53,313 bases of DNA from Lentisphaerota bacterium (GCA_015061625.1 SUWG01000018.1:1-53313), one strand, 5' to 3'. Shown: positions 45,018 to 53,313, counted from the first letter of the stretch. Numbers and translations are program-made. Notes: generated by a model not told the origin, from the sequence alone.

Positions 45018-47501
45018 TCAGTCAGCTACGATGCCATCGACTTTAGCGATATTCAACCTTTTGGCGGCATCTTCACGCATTTTGTATTTGAGGATCTTAC
45101 CGGCGGCATTCTGCGGGAATGCTTCCACAAAATCCACATAACGCGGCACTTTGTGTTTTGCCATATTCTGACGCACATAATCCTGCAACTCGGCGGCGGT
45201 CATCGTTTCACCGGGTTTCAAAATCACAGCGGCCAAAATCTCCTCGCCCAACTGCTTGTCGGGAATGCCGATCACCTGCACATCTTCCACTTTGCTGTGC
45301 GTATAGATAAATTCCTCGATCTCTTTGGGATAAATATTTTCACCGCCGCGGATGATCATATCCTTGAGCCGCCCGGTGATCTTATAGTTGCCTTCCGGAG
45401 TGCGCAACGCCAGATCCCCGGTATGCAGCCAGCCGTCGGCATCGATCGCCGCCGCCGTTTCACGGGGCATCTTGTAATAACCTTTCATCACATGATAACC
45501 GCGGGTGACAAATTCACCGATCTCATTATCCGGCAGATCACGGCCGGTTTCCGGATCGATAATGCGGTTTTCGATCTCCGGCAGATCGCGGCCGACCGTG
45601 GCGACCCGGTCTTCTATCGGGTCACTGGTCGTGGACATGGTACAGCCAGGTGATGCTTCTGTCTGACCGTAAACAATGGTGATCTCGGTCATGTGCATCT
45701 TGTCAATAACGTCCTGCATCACGGAAATCGGACAGGGTGAACCCGCCATGATCCCGGTACGCATACAGGAGAAATCCGTTTTGGGGAAGTCCGGATGCCC
45801 CAACAGGGCAATGAACATCGTCGGCACCCCGTGGAAACAGGTGATCTTTTCCTGATTGATACACGCCAGAGCCGGTTTCGCTGAAAAATAGGGCAGCGGC
45901 AGCAATGTCGCGCCGTGGGTCATGCTCGCCGTCATCGCCAGCACCATACCGAAACAATGAAACATCGGTACTTCGATCATCATCCGGTCGGCAGTGGAAA
46001 GATCCATCCGGTCACCGATGCACTTGCCGTTGTTGACCACGCCGTAGTGAGTCAGCATCACCCCTTTGGGGAATCCGGTCGTGCCGGAAGTATACTGCAT
46101 ATTGCAAACATCATGGATATCCACCGCATCGGCGCGCCGGTGCAATTCTTCCACCGGCACACTCTTGGCCCGCAACAGGGCATCTTCCCAGGTGATCGCA
46201 CCTTTCTGCCGGTAGCCGACCGTGATCACGTTGCGCAAAAACGGCAGACGGCTGGCATGGAGCGGAGAACCAGAAACCGTCTTTTCCAATTCCGGACACA
46301 ACTGGGCGATGATCCCGGCGTAGTCTGAATCCCGCCATCCCTTTTCCAGAATCAGCGTATGGGTATCCGACTGTTTGAGCAGATATTCCGCTTCGGCGAT
46401 CTTGTAAGCCGTGTTGACCGTCACCAGCACCGCTCCGATCTTGGTCGTCGCCCAGAAAGCGATGTACCACTGGGGCAAGTTGGTCATCCACACCGCCACA
46501 TGACTGCCGGGTTTGACCCCCATGGCGATCAGAGCGCGGGCGAATTGATCCACATCATCCCGGAACTCCGAATAGGTGCGGGTATAATCCAGCGTGGTAT
46601 ATTTGAATGCCAGATGATCCGGGAACTCCCTGACCATCGTATCCAGCACCTGCGAAAAGGTCTTTTCGATCAGAGTTTCCTTTTTCCAGACATATTTGCC
46701 GGTGCGGGCGTTGTTGTCGTAAAGCACAGAACGCATTCTCGCCAGTTCATAACGGCTCATGTAACTTATAAAGTGCGGAAAGATGATATCGATATCACTG
46801 ACTTCATCCCAGGCCGGATCCCATTCGATCGAAATGAATCCATCGTAATTGACCGATTTCAAAGCATTCATGATCGCTTCGATCGGCAGAGAACCTTCAC
46901 CGACCAGCGTCGGCTTATCGGCACTTTCCGAATCTTTCATGTGGACATGGCGGACATACGCACCCAGATTGCGGATGGTCTCTTCCGGGGCTTCTCCATG
47001 CATACGGAATGGATAATGTAGATCCCACAATGCCGCCAGATTGTCACTGATGAAAGATTCAAACAACGCCCGCAACTTTGCCGTATCGGCAAAGGGACCG
47101 ACCGTTTCCATCAGCAAGGTGACTTTGGCTTTTTCCGCCAGCGGCAGAGCCGCATTCAGGAATTTTTCCACCGCGGCAGAAACATCTTCATTACTGCACA
47201 CCGTTTTGATGCGGATATTGGGCGAATGGAGCCGTTTGGCGGCATCCAGCACCAGTGCAAGTTCACTCAAAGCGGCTTCACCATCAAGTGCGATATCGGC
47301 AACCAGGTCGATACAGGAGACCGCCAGACGTTTTTCCATCAGACGGCGGTAAAGCGCAGTGATCTTCCCCGGTTCAGCAATATCAAAGACCGCATGGACA
47401 TCGTGGATCTCAATACCCTGAAAACGGTATTCATCCGCGATGTCGATGAATTGGTCAAAACTGTAATCATTCCAGCGATTAGTAGAAAAGGAGAGTTTCA
47501 T
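45018..47501 (-). CDS. Sugar-isomerase-type TIM barrel fused to an AMP-forming CoA ligase
   Basis: This 827-residue protein is made of two enzymes. Residues 1-255: xylose-isomerase-like/AP-endonuclease-2 barrel with an apparently complete metal site, Glu132 (LLMETVG), Asp160 (ALWDLHYP), His187 (RHVHMKD) and Glu226 (SIEWDPA), as in hydroxypyruvate isomerases and sugar epimerases. Residues about 280-820: acyl-CoA ligase with YTSGTTGFPKG (470-480), VYGQTEASP, WLHTGDLA, GRLKDMIIRGGENIYPKEIEE and catalytic Lys802 (NAAGKILK). Such a fusion is not one I know. The start has a weak ribosome site and follows the LeuA-like stop by 2 bp, suggesting coupled translation. The barrel could supply or modify the acid that the ligase activates; this is inference. 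Confidence 0.88.
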   Translation of the reverse strand: MKLSFSTNRWNDYSFDQFIDIADEYRFQGIEIHDVHAVFDIAEPGKITALYRRLMEKRLAVSCIDLVADIALDGEAALSELALVLDAAKRLHSPNIRIKTVCSNEDVSAAVEKFLNAALPLAEKAKVTLLMETVGPFADTAKLRALFESFISDNLAALWDLHYPFRMHGEAPEETIRNLGAYVRHVHMKDSESADKPTLVGEGSLPIEAIMNALKSVNYDGFISIEWDPAWDEVSDIDIIFPHFISYMSRYELARMRSVLYDNNARTGKYVWKKETLIEKTFSQVLDTMVREFPDHLAFKYTTLDYTRTYSEFRDDVDQFARALIAMGVKPGSHVAVWMTNLPQWYIAFWATTKIGAVLVTVNTAYKIAEAEYLLKQSDTHTLILEKGWRDSDYAGIIAQLCPELEKTVSGSPLHASRLPFLRNVITVGYRQKGAITWEDALLRAKSVPVEELHRRADAVDIHDVCNMQYTSGTTGFPKGVMLTHYGVVNNGKCIGDRMDLSTADRMMIEVPMFHCFGMVLAMTASMTHGATLLPLPYFSAKPALACINQEKITCFHGVPTMFIALLGHPDFPKTDFSCMRTGIMAGSPCPISVMQDVIDKMHMTEITIVYGQTEASPGCTMSTTSDPIEDRVATVGRDLPEIENRIIDPETGRDLPDNEIGEFVTRGYHVMKGYYKMPRETAAAIDADGWLHTGDLALRTPEGNYKITGRLKDMIIRGGENIYPKEIEEFIYTHSKVEDVQVIGIPDKQLGEEILAAVILKPGETMTAAELQDYVRQNMAKHKVPRYVDFVEAFPQNAAGKILKYKMREDAAKRLNIAKVDGIVAD

Positions 47502-47503
47502 GA

Positions 47504-48910
47504 TCAGTTGTTCTCCTCATAACAGATTTTATTGAGCGCATCCACATAGGCCCGGATACCGGCACCGATAACGTCGGTGGAAATACCCTTGCCGGAATAC
47601 AATTTGCCGTTGGAACGCAGCCGGACTATGCCGGAACCGACCGCCTCACGCCCCTCGGTAACAGCGGTGATCTGGAAGTCATCAAGCTCAAAGTGGCGGC
47701 CGAGGATATTTTCGATCGACAGAAATGCCGCATCGATCGGCCCGTCGCCCATGCTGAAGCCCTGAACTTCCTCACCGTTTTTCAGCAGCACCACATGAGC
47801 CATGGAGGTAATGACATTGCCGCTGTTGATCACAAAACTTTTCAATGTATAGGTCGGCGGCACCTGCATTGCCACGGTGGCCACGATGGCATCAAGGTCT
47901 TTGGCACCGAGTTCTTTTTTCTGAACGATACGCTGAAATTCGTTGTAAACATTGGCGAGATCTTCCGCAGAAAGTTCATAGCCGAGTTTTTTCACCGCTT
48001 CACCGATAGCCGCCATGTCATCACTGCCGGATAACTTCCAATCGCCCTGATGGGATTCCGGCAGTTTCTTTTCAGCGGCAATGAGAACTTTGCCGTTGAT
48101 GATGTTGGCGATATTGCCGATGATCGATGAACACGCAGTGCGGTTGAGCGCAGAAGAAATACCCAGCGCATCGCCCTTGACTTTCAAAACATCCGCCAGA
48201 GCCTGCAATTCCAAACGGCCGGGGATGCCGATGGCGGTTTTGATCTGACTGGCACCGGCCCGGATACAGGTGATCGCACACGCCGGAGCCAGATGCAATT
48301 CATCGGCACACTCGACCGACAGCACCAATTCATCCAATTCCGGCACATCCTTACGCAAGCCGGAAATAAATTCAAACATCTCGCCGGGCAGCATCACCCC
48401 CGCCGAATCACAAATCGTGATGATCTGCGCTCCGGCAGTGATCGCCGTTTTGACCGCAGAAATCAGAAAATCCCTTTCCGCTCTGGTTGCATCGGCAAAA
48501 GAAACTTCCGTTTCAACGCCGGTTGCCCGCACTTTGGCGGTAACTGCCGCAATCTTTTCCAGCACGGCATCCGGCTTCTTATGGCAGTGATATTCCATTT
48601 GCACCGCGGAAACCGGTGCAATGATATTCAAACGGGGTTTGGCCGCCTTGCCGATCGCTTTGCAGCTCAATTCAACCAGGGCATCATCCAGCGGCACGGC
48701 GCAACTGATGGTGCATTTTTTGGTCAGCGGGGCGATCGTATGCAGAAAAAGGATGTCAGATTTGCCATTAAGCAGCGGAGCCGTCTCGATCACATCGACA
48801 CACAATCGGTCGAGCTGTTTGACGATCTCGATTTTTTCTTTGAACCCCAGCGTACATCCGGTGCTTTCACACACTCTCAATGTCGCATCGGCCACAGCTG
48901 CCTTTTTCAT
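47504..48910 (-). CDS. LeuA-like protein lacking the metal-binding residues
   Basis: This 468-residue protein has the full layout of 2-isopropylmalate/homocitrate/citramalate synthases: DRE-TIM barrel (1-270), linker, and a C-terminal LeuA regulatory domain (about 345-468, with LKSFVINSGN, GDGPIDAAFLSIENI and GIVRLRSNGKLYSGKGIS). The catalytic core has diverged. The N-terminal signature reads D8-ATL-R12-V13-CE, with Val where the metal-binding Asp of LRD is expected. The HxH pair is replaced by Glu200-Cys-Ala202 in SVECADELHLAP, and the GIGERAGN loop reads GIPGRLELQ. It probably cannot do the normal reaction. It is the first gene of the operon; a regulatory or scaffolding role is one possibility. 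Confidence 0.8.
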   Translation of the reverse strand: MKKAAVADATLRVCESTGCTLGFKEKIEIVKQLDRLCVDVIETAPLLNGKSDILFLHTIAPLTKKCTISCAVPLDDALVELSCKAIGKAAKPRLNIIAPVSAVQMEYHCHKKPDAVLEKIAAVTAKVRATGVETEVSFADATRAERDFLISAVKTAITAGAQIITICDSAGVMLPGEMFEFISGLRKDVPELDELVLSVECADELHLAPACAITCIRAGASQIKTAIGIPGRLELQALADVLKVKGDALGISSALNRTACSSIIGNIANIINGKVLIAAEKKLPESHQGDWKLSGSDDMAAIGEAVKKLGYELSAEDLANVYNEFQRIVQKKELGAKDLDAIVATVAMQVPPTYTLKSFVINSGNVITSMAHVVLLKNGEEVQGFSMGDGPIDAAFLSIENILGRHFELDDFQITAVTEGREAVGSGIVRLRSNGKLYSGKGISTDVIGAGIRAYVDALNKICYEENN

Positions 48911-49017
48911 GATGGTTGACCTTTCTGACTTTTTACGGACGGAACTTTCCTTTCTCTGCCGCCCACACCGTTAAAAATATACCGCTTCCCTGAATTACAG
49001 AGAATCCTAAATCATAT

Positions 49018-49046
49018 AATATAACGCTTGAAAAAGTCCTTTACAA
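49018..49046 (-). promoter_or_regulatory. Promoter of the four-gene CoA-ligase/PFOR operon
   Basis: Minus strand: TTGTAA (49046-49041), 17 bp, TATATT (49023-49018). CTTG and CAAG form a dyad over the -35 region. The leader before the first ATG is about 100 nt. Confidence 0.6.
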
Positions 49047-49120
49047 GCATAAAAATACCCAACTTACGATTTTTTCTTTAATTTTTAAAAGCATTCCCTT
49101 CCCTCCCTTCCTCTTGACAA

Positions 49121-49152
49121 AAAAACAGCACCGGGCAAAAAACTCCCGGTGC
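49121..49152 (-). terminator. Terminator of the mechanosensitive-channel-like gene
   Basis: GCACCGGG (49128-49135) and CCCGGTGC (49145-49152) form an 8-bp stem. On the minus strand it is followed by TG and a T7 run. Confidence 0.88.
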
Positions 49153-49172
49153 CGCAAACATACCCTCTTAAG

Positions 49173-50633
49173 TTATTCGCGTGGCCGTTTCCATGCCTCC
49201 AGCCATTTGGCGGCAAATTCACGCCCGCCCAGACCGAATGCCAGAGCGAATGCCACACAGAATGCGCCGAGCAGCATACCGAAAGCGATCTCCACAACAG
49301 CATGACCCACATTGAGATTGCTCAATGCCATTGCCAAAGTAAAAATCACCACCACCGCCTTGAGAGCGCAACTCCAGTTTTTACCGAGTTTTTCACCGAA
49401 CATGGCGACGGTAAAATTGGCCAGTGCCATACCGATAAACAATACCACCACACTCAACAGCAGATTGCCGCCGAATGCCGCAAAACGGTGGATCAATGCG
49501 GCAAGTCCGGTCAACTGCAACACATCACACGCGCCCAATGCGCCCAGGATCACCACGCAGATCAGCGTGATCTTACCCAACACTTCCGACAGCGGCCACC
49601 GGGTGGCTACCGGAGGCGGAAATCCCGCTTTTTCCAACCAGTTGTCCACTCCGGATGCCGCCGAAATTTTACGCACCGCCACCGCCGCGACACGACCGGC
49701 AAATATGGCAAACAGTATGATCAGCAACGCGCCGATGATATTCCCCGCCCCGGCGAGCAAAAGGGTCATGAATACACTTACCGGATGAGAAAGCAATGCG
49801 ATATCCAGCGTGGATAAAACCGCGATGATGACCGGGATCGCCACCATGACCCACGCCACGGCTCCGATGACTCCGGCGACCGCCGCCGGAGAAGTCTCCT
49901 TGAAACCGCATAATTTGCCCAGCGTATCGATCCGGGAAAGTACCACCGCTCCGGAGACCGCCTTGCGCACCACTTTCGCCGCCCAGAAGCCGACAAAAAA
50001 GATGATCGCAGCACCGGCCAGACGGGGCAGATAGTTCAGAAATACCGCAAACATCTCCTGCAAAGGTTCGGTTATGCCGTAAATCCCCAGAATATTGAGG
50101 ATCGCCGGTAAAAAGAAAAGATAAACCAGAAATCCGGCCGCCTGCGCACAATACCATGCGGCTTTTTCATCATTCTCAAAATGGCGGGCCAAATGAGTGC
50201 GCACTTCATGCTTTTCCATAGCATCATGCACCACTTTGCGGACAACTCCCGCCAGCAATCTGGCAAAAAACAGCAACAGCAATGCCCCGGCCACATTGGG
50301 CAGATAGGCGATGATCATCGTGACAAATTCCCGCAACGGCACAGCGGCATACTCCAGTTTCAACAGCGACATACTGGCCAGCAGAGCAATGATGATCACC
50401 AGCCAGTAAACCACTCTGCCGGTGAATTTCCCGGTGCTGTCCGGCACTTCAATACGTTCTCCACCGGAAATACGGTTGCGCATATCCACAAAGAATTTCA
50501 TTGAATTTGCCGCCTTGCGGGAAAGCCACAAGGCAATCAGCCAGCCGATCAGAAGAATAATTGCCGCCCCGATAATACCCGGCAGGTTGCTTTCCAGCAT
50601 CATCTGCCATATACGATTGAAAAAACCACGCAT
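49173..50633 (-). CDS. Mechanosensitive-channel-related membrane protein (conserved TM-helix repeats)
   Basis: This 486-residue inner-membrane protein has about ten hydrophobic segments and several copies of the conserved TM-helix motif found in CmpX/MscS-related proteins: LPGIIGAAIILLIGWLIA near 17, YLPNVAGALLLLFFARLLAGVVRK near 110, YLPRLAGAAIIFFVGFWAAKVVRKAV near 200, AGNIIGALLIILFAIFAGRVAAVAVRK near 300 and FGGNLLLSVVVLFIGMALANF near 395. The beta-barrel MscS cytoplasmic domain is not present, so it may not be a true channel. Relatives are linked to osmotic or cell-envelope sensing. Its own promoter and terminator make it a single-gene unit. Confidence 0.82.
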   Translation of the reverse strand: MRGFFNRIWQMMLESNLPGIIGAAIILLIGWLIALWLSRKAANSMKFFVDMRNRISGGERIEVPDSTGKFTGRVVYWLVIIIALLASMSLLKLEYAAVPLREFVTMIIAYLPNVAGALLLLFFARLLAGVVRKVVHDAMEKHEVRTHLARHFENDEKAAWYCAQAAGFLVYLFFLPAILNILGIYGITEPLQEMFAVFLNYLPRLAGAAIIFFVGFWAAKVVRKAVSGAVVLSRIDTLGKLCGFKETSPAAVAGVIGAVAWVMVAIPVIIAVLSTLDIALLSHPVSVFMTLLLAGAGNIIGALLIILFAIFAGRVAAVAVRKISAASGVDNWLEKAGFPPPVATRWPLSEVLGKITLICVVILGALGACDVLQLTGLAALIHRFAAFGGNLLLSVVVLFIGMALANFTVAMFGEKLGKNWSCALKAVVVIFTLAMALSNLNVGHAVVEIAFGMLLGAFCVAFALAFGLGGREFAAKWLEAWKRPRE

Positions 50634-50714
50634 TTTTTACTCCTCTTTTTGATTTTATTTTGCGTGCCGTACGCCGGAAGTTCAGGCTCCTCTTTCCTGA
50701 ACTCCTTGATTGAA

Positions 50715-50742
50715 ACTATAAGATAACCGCAACAAAAATCAA
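50715..50742 (-). promoter_or_regulatory. Probable promoter of the mechanosensitive-channel-like gene
   Basis: Minus strand: TTGATT (50742-50737), 16 bp, TATAGT (50720-50715), about 80 bp before the ATG. Confidence 0.5.
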
Positions 50743-50784
50743 GTAGTGGTATTCAATATTTTTCCATAAAATATTTCTGACACA

Positions 50785-50813
50785 TTGAAAAATCATCCCG
50801 ACCATGCTATTTT
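50785..50813 (+). promoter_or_regulatory. Promoter of the double PilT gene
   Basis: TTGAAA (50785-50790), 17 bp, TATTTT (50808-50813), 38 bp before the ATG at 50852. Confidence 0.6.
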
Positions 50814-50851
50814 ACTTCTTATGTTGTTGTAATTTTCAAGGAGTTGAAATC

Positions 50852-53014
50852 ATGAGTCTTCGCAAATTTTTTGATGCGGCAATAAAATTCAAGGCATCCG
50901 ACCTTTTCATCAGTGCCGGCAAATCTCCGGCATTCCGGGTCAATGGAGCAATTTCCACCGCCGAAAATGTACCGCCGGTGGATAGTGTGCTGATCAACAG
51001 TTTCCGCAAAGAACTTCTTACCGAAGCCGGAGAAGACAATTACGCCGCCACCGGAGGAGCGGATTGTTCATTCGTCAACGGCGACCACCGCTTCAGAATC
51101 AACTTTTTCGACTCCATCAACGGCCCGTGTCTGGTGGCACGCCCCATACGGGAAGGCAGTGAATGTGACTTCGCCAAACTCAATCTGCCGGAAGTCATCA
51201 TGCAGAAAATCGCCAAAAATGCCCGCGGCATGATCATCGTCACCGGCACGACCGGCAGCGGTAAATCAACCACCATGAGTGCCATCATCAACTACATCAA
51301 CTCCACGGCCAACAAACATATCCTCACTTTGGAAGACCCCATCGAATTTATCCACCGGGATAAATATTCTCTGATCTCCCAGCGGGAAATCGGACAGACC
51401 TCCGGCGGATTCAATGAAGGATTGCGCAACGCCCTGCGGGAAAATCCCGATGTGATCGTCATCGGTGAGATCCGGGATGCCGAAACGGTCAATACCGCCG
51501 TTTCCGCCGCCTTGACCGGGCATCTGGTCATTTCCACCATGCACACTTCCGATGCCGCAAGCGCGATCGAGCGTATGCTGGAAATGTTCCCCGAACAACA
51601 ACGGGAAACCGTCGCATCCAGCGTATCTCTGGCCATCGAAGCAATCATCGCCCAGCGACTTGTTCCCAAAGCCGACAATAGCGGCATGATCCCCGCGCTG
51701 GATATCATCATCGGCACTGAAACCATAAAAAAACAGATCGCCAAACAGCAGTTCGATGATTTGGAACGCACCATGCGTCTGGGCATCCACCACGGCATGA
51801 CGACATTCAATTTATCCCTTATCGATCTGATCCGGAAAGGTGTCATTACGCAGGAGGCCGCCTTGAATGCCACTGATTCACCCGATGAATTGCGTCTGCT
51901 TCAACGCGGATTGAGTTCCGGCAGCAGTGATCAGGCGGTCTATACCGGCAGTTCCGACGGGAGCAATCAGGTCGATATGCGTGACCTTTTCCGTTCTGCG
52001 ATCAGAGCCGGTGCCAACGATCTGCTGCTGACAGTGGGAGTGCCGCCGCAACTGCACGTCAGCGGTAAATTCATTGCGCTGGATCTGCCGTCATTGACCG
52101 GTGCCGATGCCCAGAGATTGATTTACAGTATGCTTTCCCGCCGTCAACGGGTGGTGTTGGAAGAACAACGGAGCATCGACTTCGCCATGGCAATACAACT
52201 TGATGCCGATACTTCCCGCCGCTTCCGTCTGAATGCCTTTTTCCAGAAAGGCAATGTCGCTCTGGTCGCCCGACTCATTTCCGAAGATATTCCGACACCG
52301 GAAATCCTCGGTCTGCCCCCGATCCTGCCGATACTGATGCAGAAAAAACAGGGGCTCATTCTGGTCACCGGCCCCACCGGCAGCGGAAAATCCACCACGC
52401 TCGCCAGTCTGCTCGATCAGGTCAACCACCGGGAACAACGCCACGTCATCACCATCGAAGACCCCATCGAATATATCTATCAGCATGACCGCAGTGTCAT
52501 CGAACAGCGGGAGATCGGTGCCGATTGCCTTACCTATTCCGACGGCTTGCGCAGTGCCATGCGTCAGGCTCCGGATATCATCATGGTCGGCGAAATGCGC
52601 GATACAGAAACCATTCAGGCGGCACTCTCCGCCGCTGAAACCGGCCACCTCGTGCTGGGTACACTTCACAGCAACAACACCTGTCAAACCGTGGAACGCA
52701 TCATCGATTCATTCCCTGCCGGTCAGCAAAATCAGATCCGTCAGCAATTTGCCGGTTCGATTCTCGGCATCGTCGCCCAGCGTTTGCTGCCCCGTCAGGA
52801 TATCCCCGGCAAACGGATCGGTGTTTTTGAAGTTATGGTTGGCACGATGCCGGTCAAGGCTCTGATCCGGGACAACAAGACCCACCAGTTGATGTCGGTC
52901 ATCGAAAGTTCCGCCCGCGACGGCATGATCTCCATGAGCCACTGTCTGAATAACTATGTGGAACACGGCATCATCTCCACCATAGACCGGGCAAAATTTG
53001 ATATCGGCTCCTGA
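50852..53014 (+). CDS. Tandem PilT-PilT twitching-motility ATPase in one chain
   Basis: This 720-residue protein contains two complete PilT/PilU-type ATPases. First copy (1 to about 350): N-terminal PAS-like domain (AAIKFKASDLFISAGKSPAF), Walker A GTTGSGKSTT (132-141), Asp box ILTLEDPIEF, Walker B DVIVIGEIRDAET, His box GHLVISTMHT and AQRLVP. Second copy (about 375-720): AIRAGANDLLLTVGVPP, Walker A GPTGSGKSTT (507-516), ITIEDPIEYI, DIIMVGEMRDTET, GHLVLGTLHSNN and AQRLLPRQD. PilT hexamers retract type IV pili at the inner membrane; the usual family member is about 350 residues. The ATG at 50852 has AAGGAG at 9 nt. No other pilus gene is in view. Confidence 0.92.
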   Translation: MSLRKFFDAAIKFKASDLFISAGKSPAFRVNGAISTAENVPPVDSVLINSFRKELLTEAGEDNYAATGGADCSFVNGDHRFRINFFDSINGPCLVARPIREGSECDFAKLNLPEVIMQKIAKNARGMIIVTGTTGSGKSTTMSAIINYINSTANKHILTLEDPIEFIHRDKYSLISQREIGQTSGGFNEGLRNALRENPDVIVIGEIRDAETVNTAVSAALTGHLVISTMHTSDAASAIERMLEMFPEQQRETVASSVSLAIEAIIAQRLVPKADNSGMIPALDIIIGTETIKKQIAKQQFDDLERTMRLGIHHGMTTFNLSLIDLIRKGVITQEAALNATDSPDELRLLQRGLSSGSSDQAVYTGSSDGSNQVDMRDLFRSAIRAGANDLLLTVGVPPQLHVSGKFIALDLPSLTGADAQRLIYSMLSRRQRVVLEEQRSIDFAMAIQLDADTSRRFRLNAFFQKGNVALVARLISEDIPTPEILGLPPILPILMQKKQGLILVTGPTGSGKSTTLASLLDQVNHREQRHVITIEDPIEYIYQHDRSVIEQREIGADCLTYSDGLRSAMRQAPDIIMVGEMRDTETIQAALSAAETGHLVLGTLHSNNTCQTVERIIDSFPAGQQNQIRQQFAGSILGIVAQRLLPRQDIPGKRIGVFEVMVGTMPVKALIRDNKTHQLMSVIESSARDGMISMSHCLNNYVEHGIISTIDRAKFDIGS

Positions 53015-53031
53015 CCGGTCAACCGCTGAAA

Positions 53032-53069
53032 AAATATCGGAGCTGTTGCAAAACACTTGCGACAGCCCC
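53032..53069. terminator. Hairpin between the double PilT gene and the convergent last gene
   Basis: GGAGCTGTTGC (53039-53049) and GCGACAGCCCC (53059-53069) pair in 9 of 11 positions. An A6 tract lies before it (T-run on the minus strand). Confidence 0.65.
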
Positions 53070-53090
53070 GGTCATTGATATCAAATTTTA

Positions 53091-53313
53091 TCAGTCAACT
53101 TCCACGTCGCTGATGTCACCGGTCATAATAACTTTCACTTCATCCTGATCGGCAAAGACTTCGATCTTGACCACGCCGAGTCCTTCCATATCCACGCCAC
53201 GGGCACCTTCACCGCGGAGAAGACGCTCAACTTTATCCCACATATCACGGCCAGCGGCAACGGCGAATATCGCATCACGGTCGATTTCCTGCGCGATCTC
53301 ACTGTCATTGCCG
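53091..53313 (-). CDS. C-terminal part of an unidentified protein, truncated by window edge
   Basis: The last 74 codons of a minus-strand gene, ending at the TGA at 53091-53093. The visible part includes EIAQEIDRDAIFAVAAGRDMWDKVERLL, then GARGVDMEGLGVVKIEVFADQDEV and ends VIMTGDISDVEVD. It is acidic with a helix followed by two or more strands. No family is recognised; the start and any N-terminal domain are outside the window. Codon use matches the neighbouring genes. Confidence 0.65.
   Translation of the reverse strand, partial: GNDSEIAQEIDRDAIFAVAAGRDMWDKVERLLRGEGARGVDMEGLGVVKIEVFADQDEVKVIMTGDISDVEVD

Overview
The window looks like a chromosomal segment of an anaerobic, Gram-negative bacterium of the PVC group, most like Lentisphaerota (Victivallales). 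This placement is inference. It rests on a pyruvate:ferredoxin oxidoreductase, large uncharacterised carbohydrate-active proteins of the kind abundant in Victivallis-like genomes, a PilT-type ATPase, GIY-YIG cassettes behind tRNA genes, and moderately GC-rich coding sequence broken by AT-rich islands. No rRNA, CRISPR array, transposase or integrase was seen. Many genes are preceded by the same kind of promoter: TTGAWW/TTGATT, 16-17 bp, then TATATT or a close variant.

Layout. 1-2.1 kb: a truncated nucleotidyltransferase-like gene, then two direct copies of a 400-bp cassette (tRNA 3' tail + terminator + GIY-YIG gene). One copy is broken; the other is joined to an intact tRNA-Ala(CGC). A small zinc-ribbon membrane gene lies between them. 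2.1-7.8 kb (minus): hexose-6-phosphate mutarotase, a secreted protein, an acyl-ACP thioesterase-like protein, and an MmeI-like single-chain restriction-modification enzyme overlapped by a four-helix-bundle protein. Both of these last two genes carry AACGG/CCGTT arrays phased at 10 bp. 7.8-16.1 kb: a putative glycoside hydrolase, a 1040-aa protein of unknown function, and a divergently transcribed pair of tandem paralogues with a deacetylase-like look. 16.2-20.9 kb: DnaQ-like exonuclease and galE; yebC, pgi and rsmE. 20.9-24.4 kb: an AT-richer island with one Sel1-repeat gene, bounded by identical 52-bp perfect palindromes and inverted multi-hairpin arrays. 24.4-32.4 kb: rnhC, nif3-like, serA, an unknown gene, purSL and a sigma-70 factor with a structured leader. 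32.5-39 kb: a cytidylate-kinase-like/BON fusion; an operon of nitrilase-GDPD fusion, sialate O-acetylesterase and glycerate kinase; marC. 39.1-48.9 kb (minus): a compact four-gene operon (LeuA-like protein without metal ligands; sugar-isomerase-type TIM barrel fused to a CoA ligase; PFOR; XRE-cupin fused to a CoA ligase). 49.1-53.3 kb: a mechanosensitive-channel-like protein, a double PilT ATPase in one chain, and the end of an unidentified gene.

How they work together. Much of the window is housekeeping sugar and amino-acid metabolism (mutarotase, Pgi, GalE, SerA, glycerate kinase) and RNA/DNA maintenance. The parts least explained by known biology are the 39-49 kb operon, where two unusual CoA-ligase fusions, PFOR and a degenerate LeuA homologue sit under one promoter and one terminator; the Sel1 island with its hairpin arrays; and the tRNA-tail GIY-YIG cassettes.
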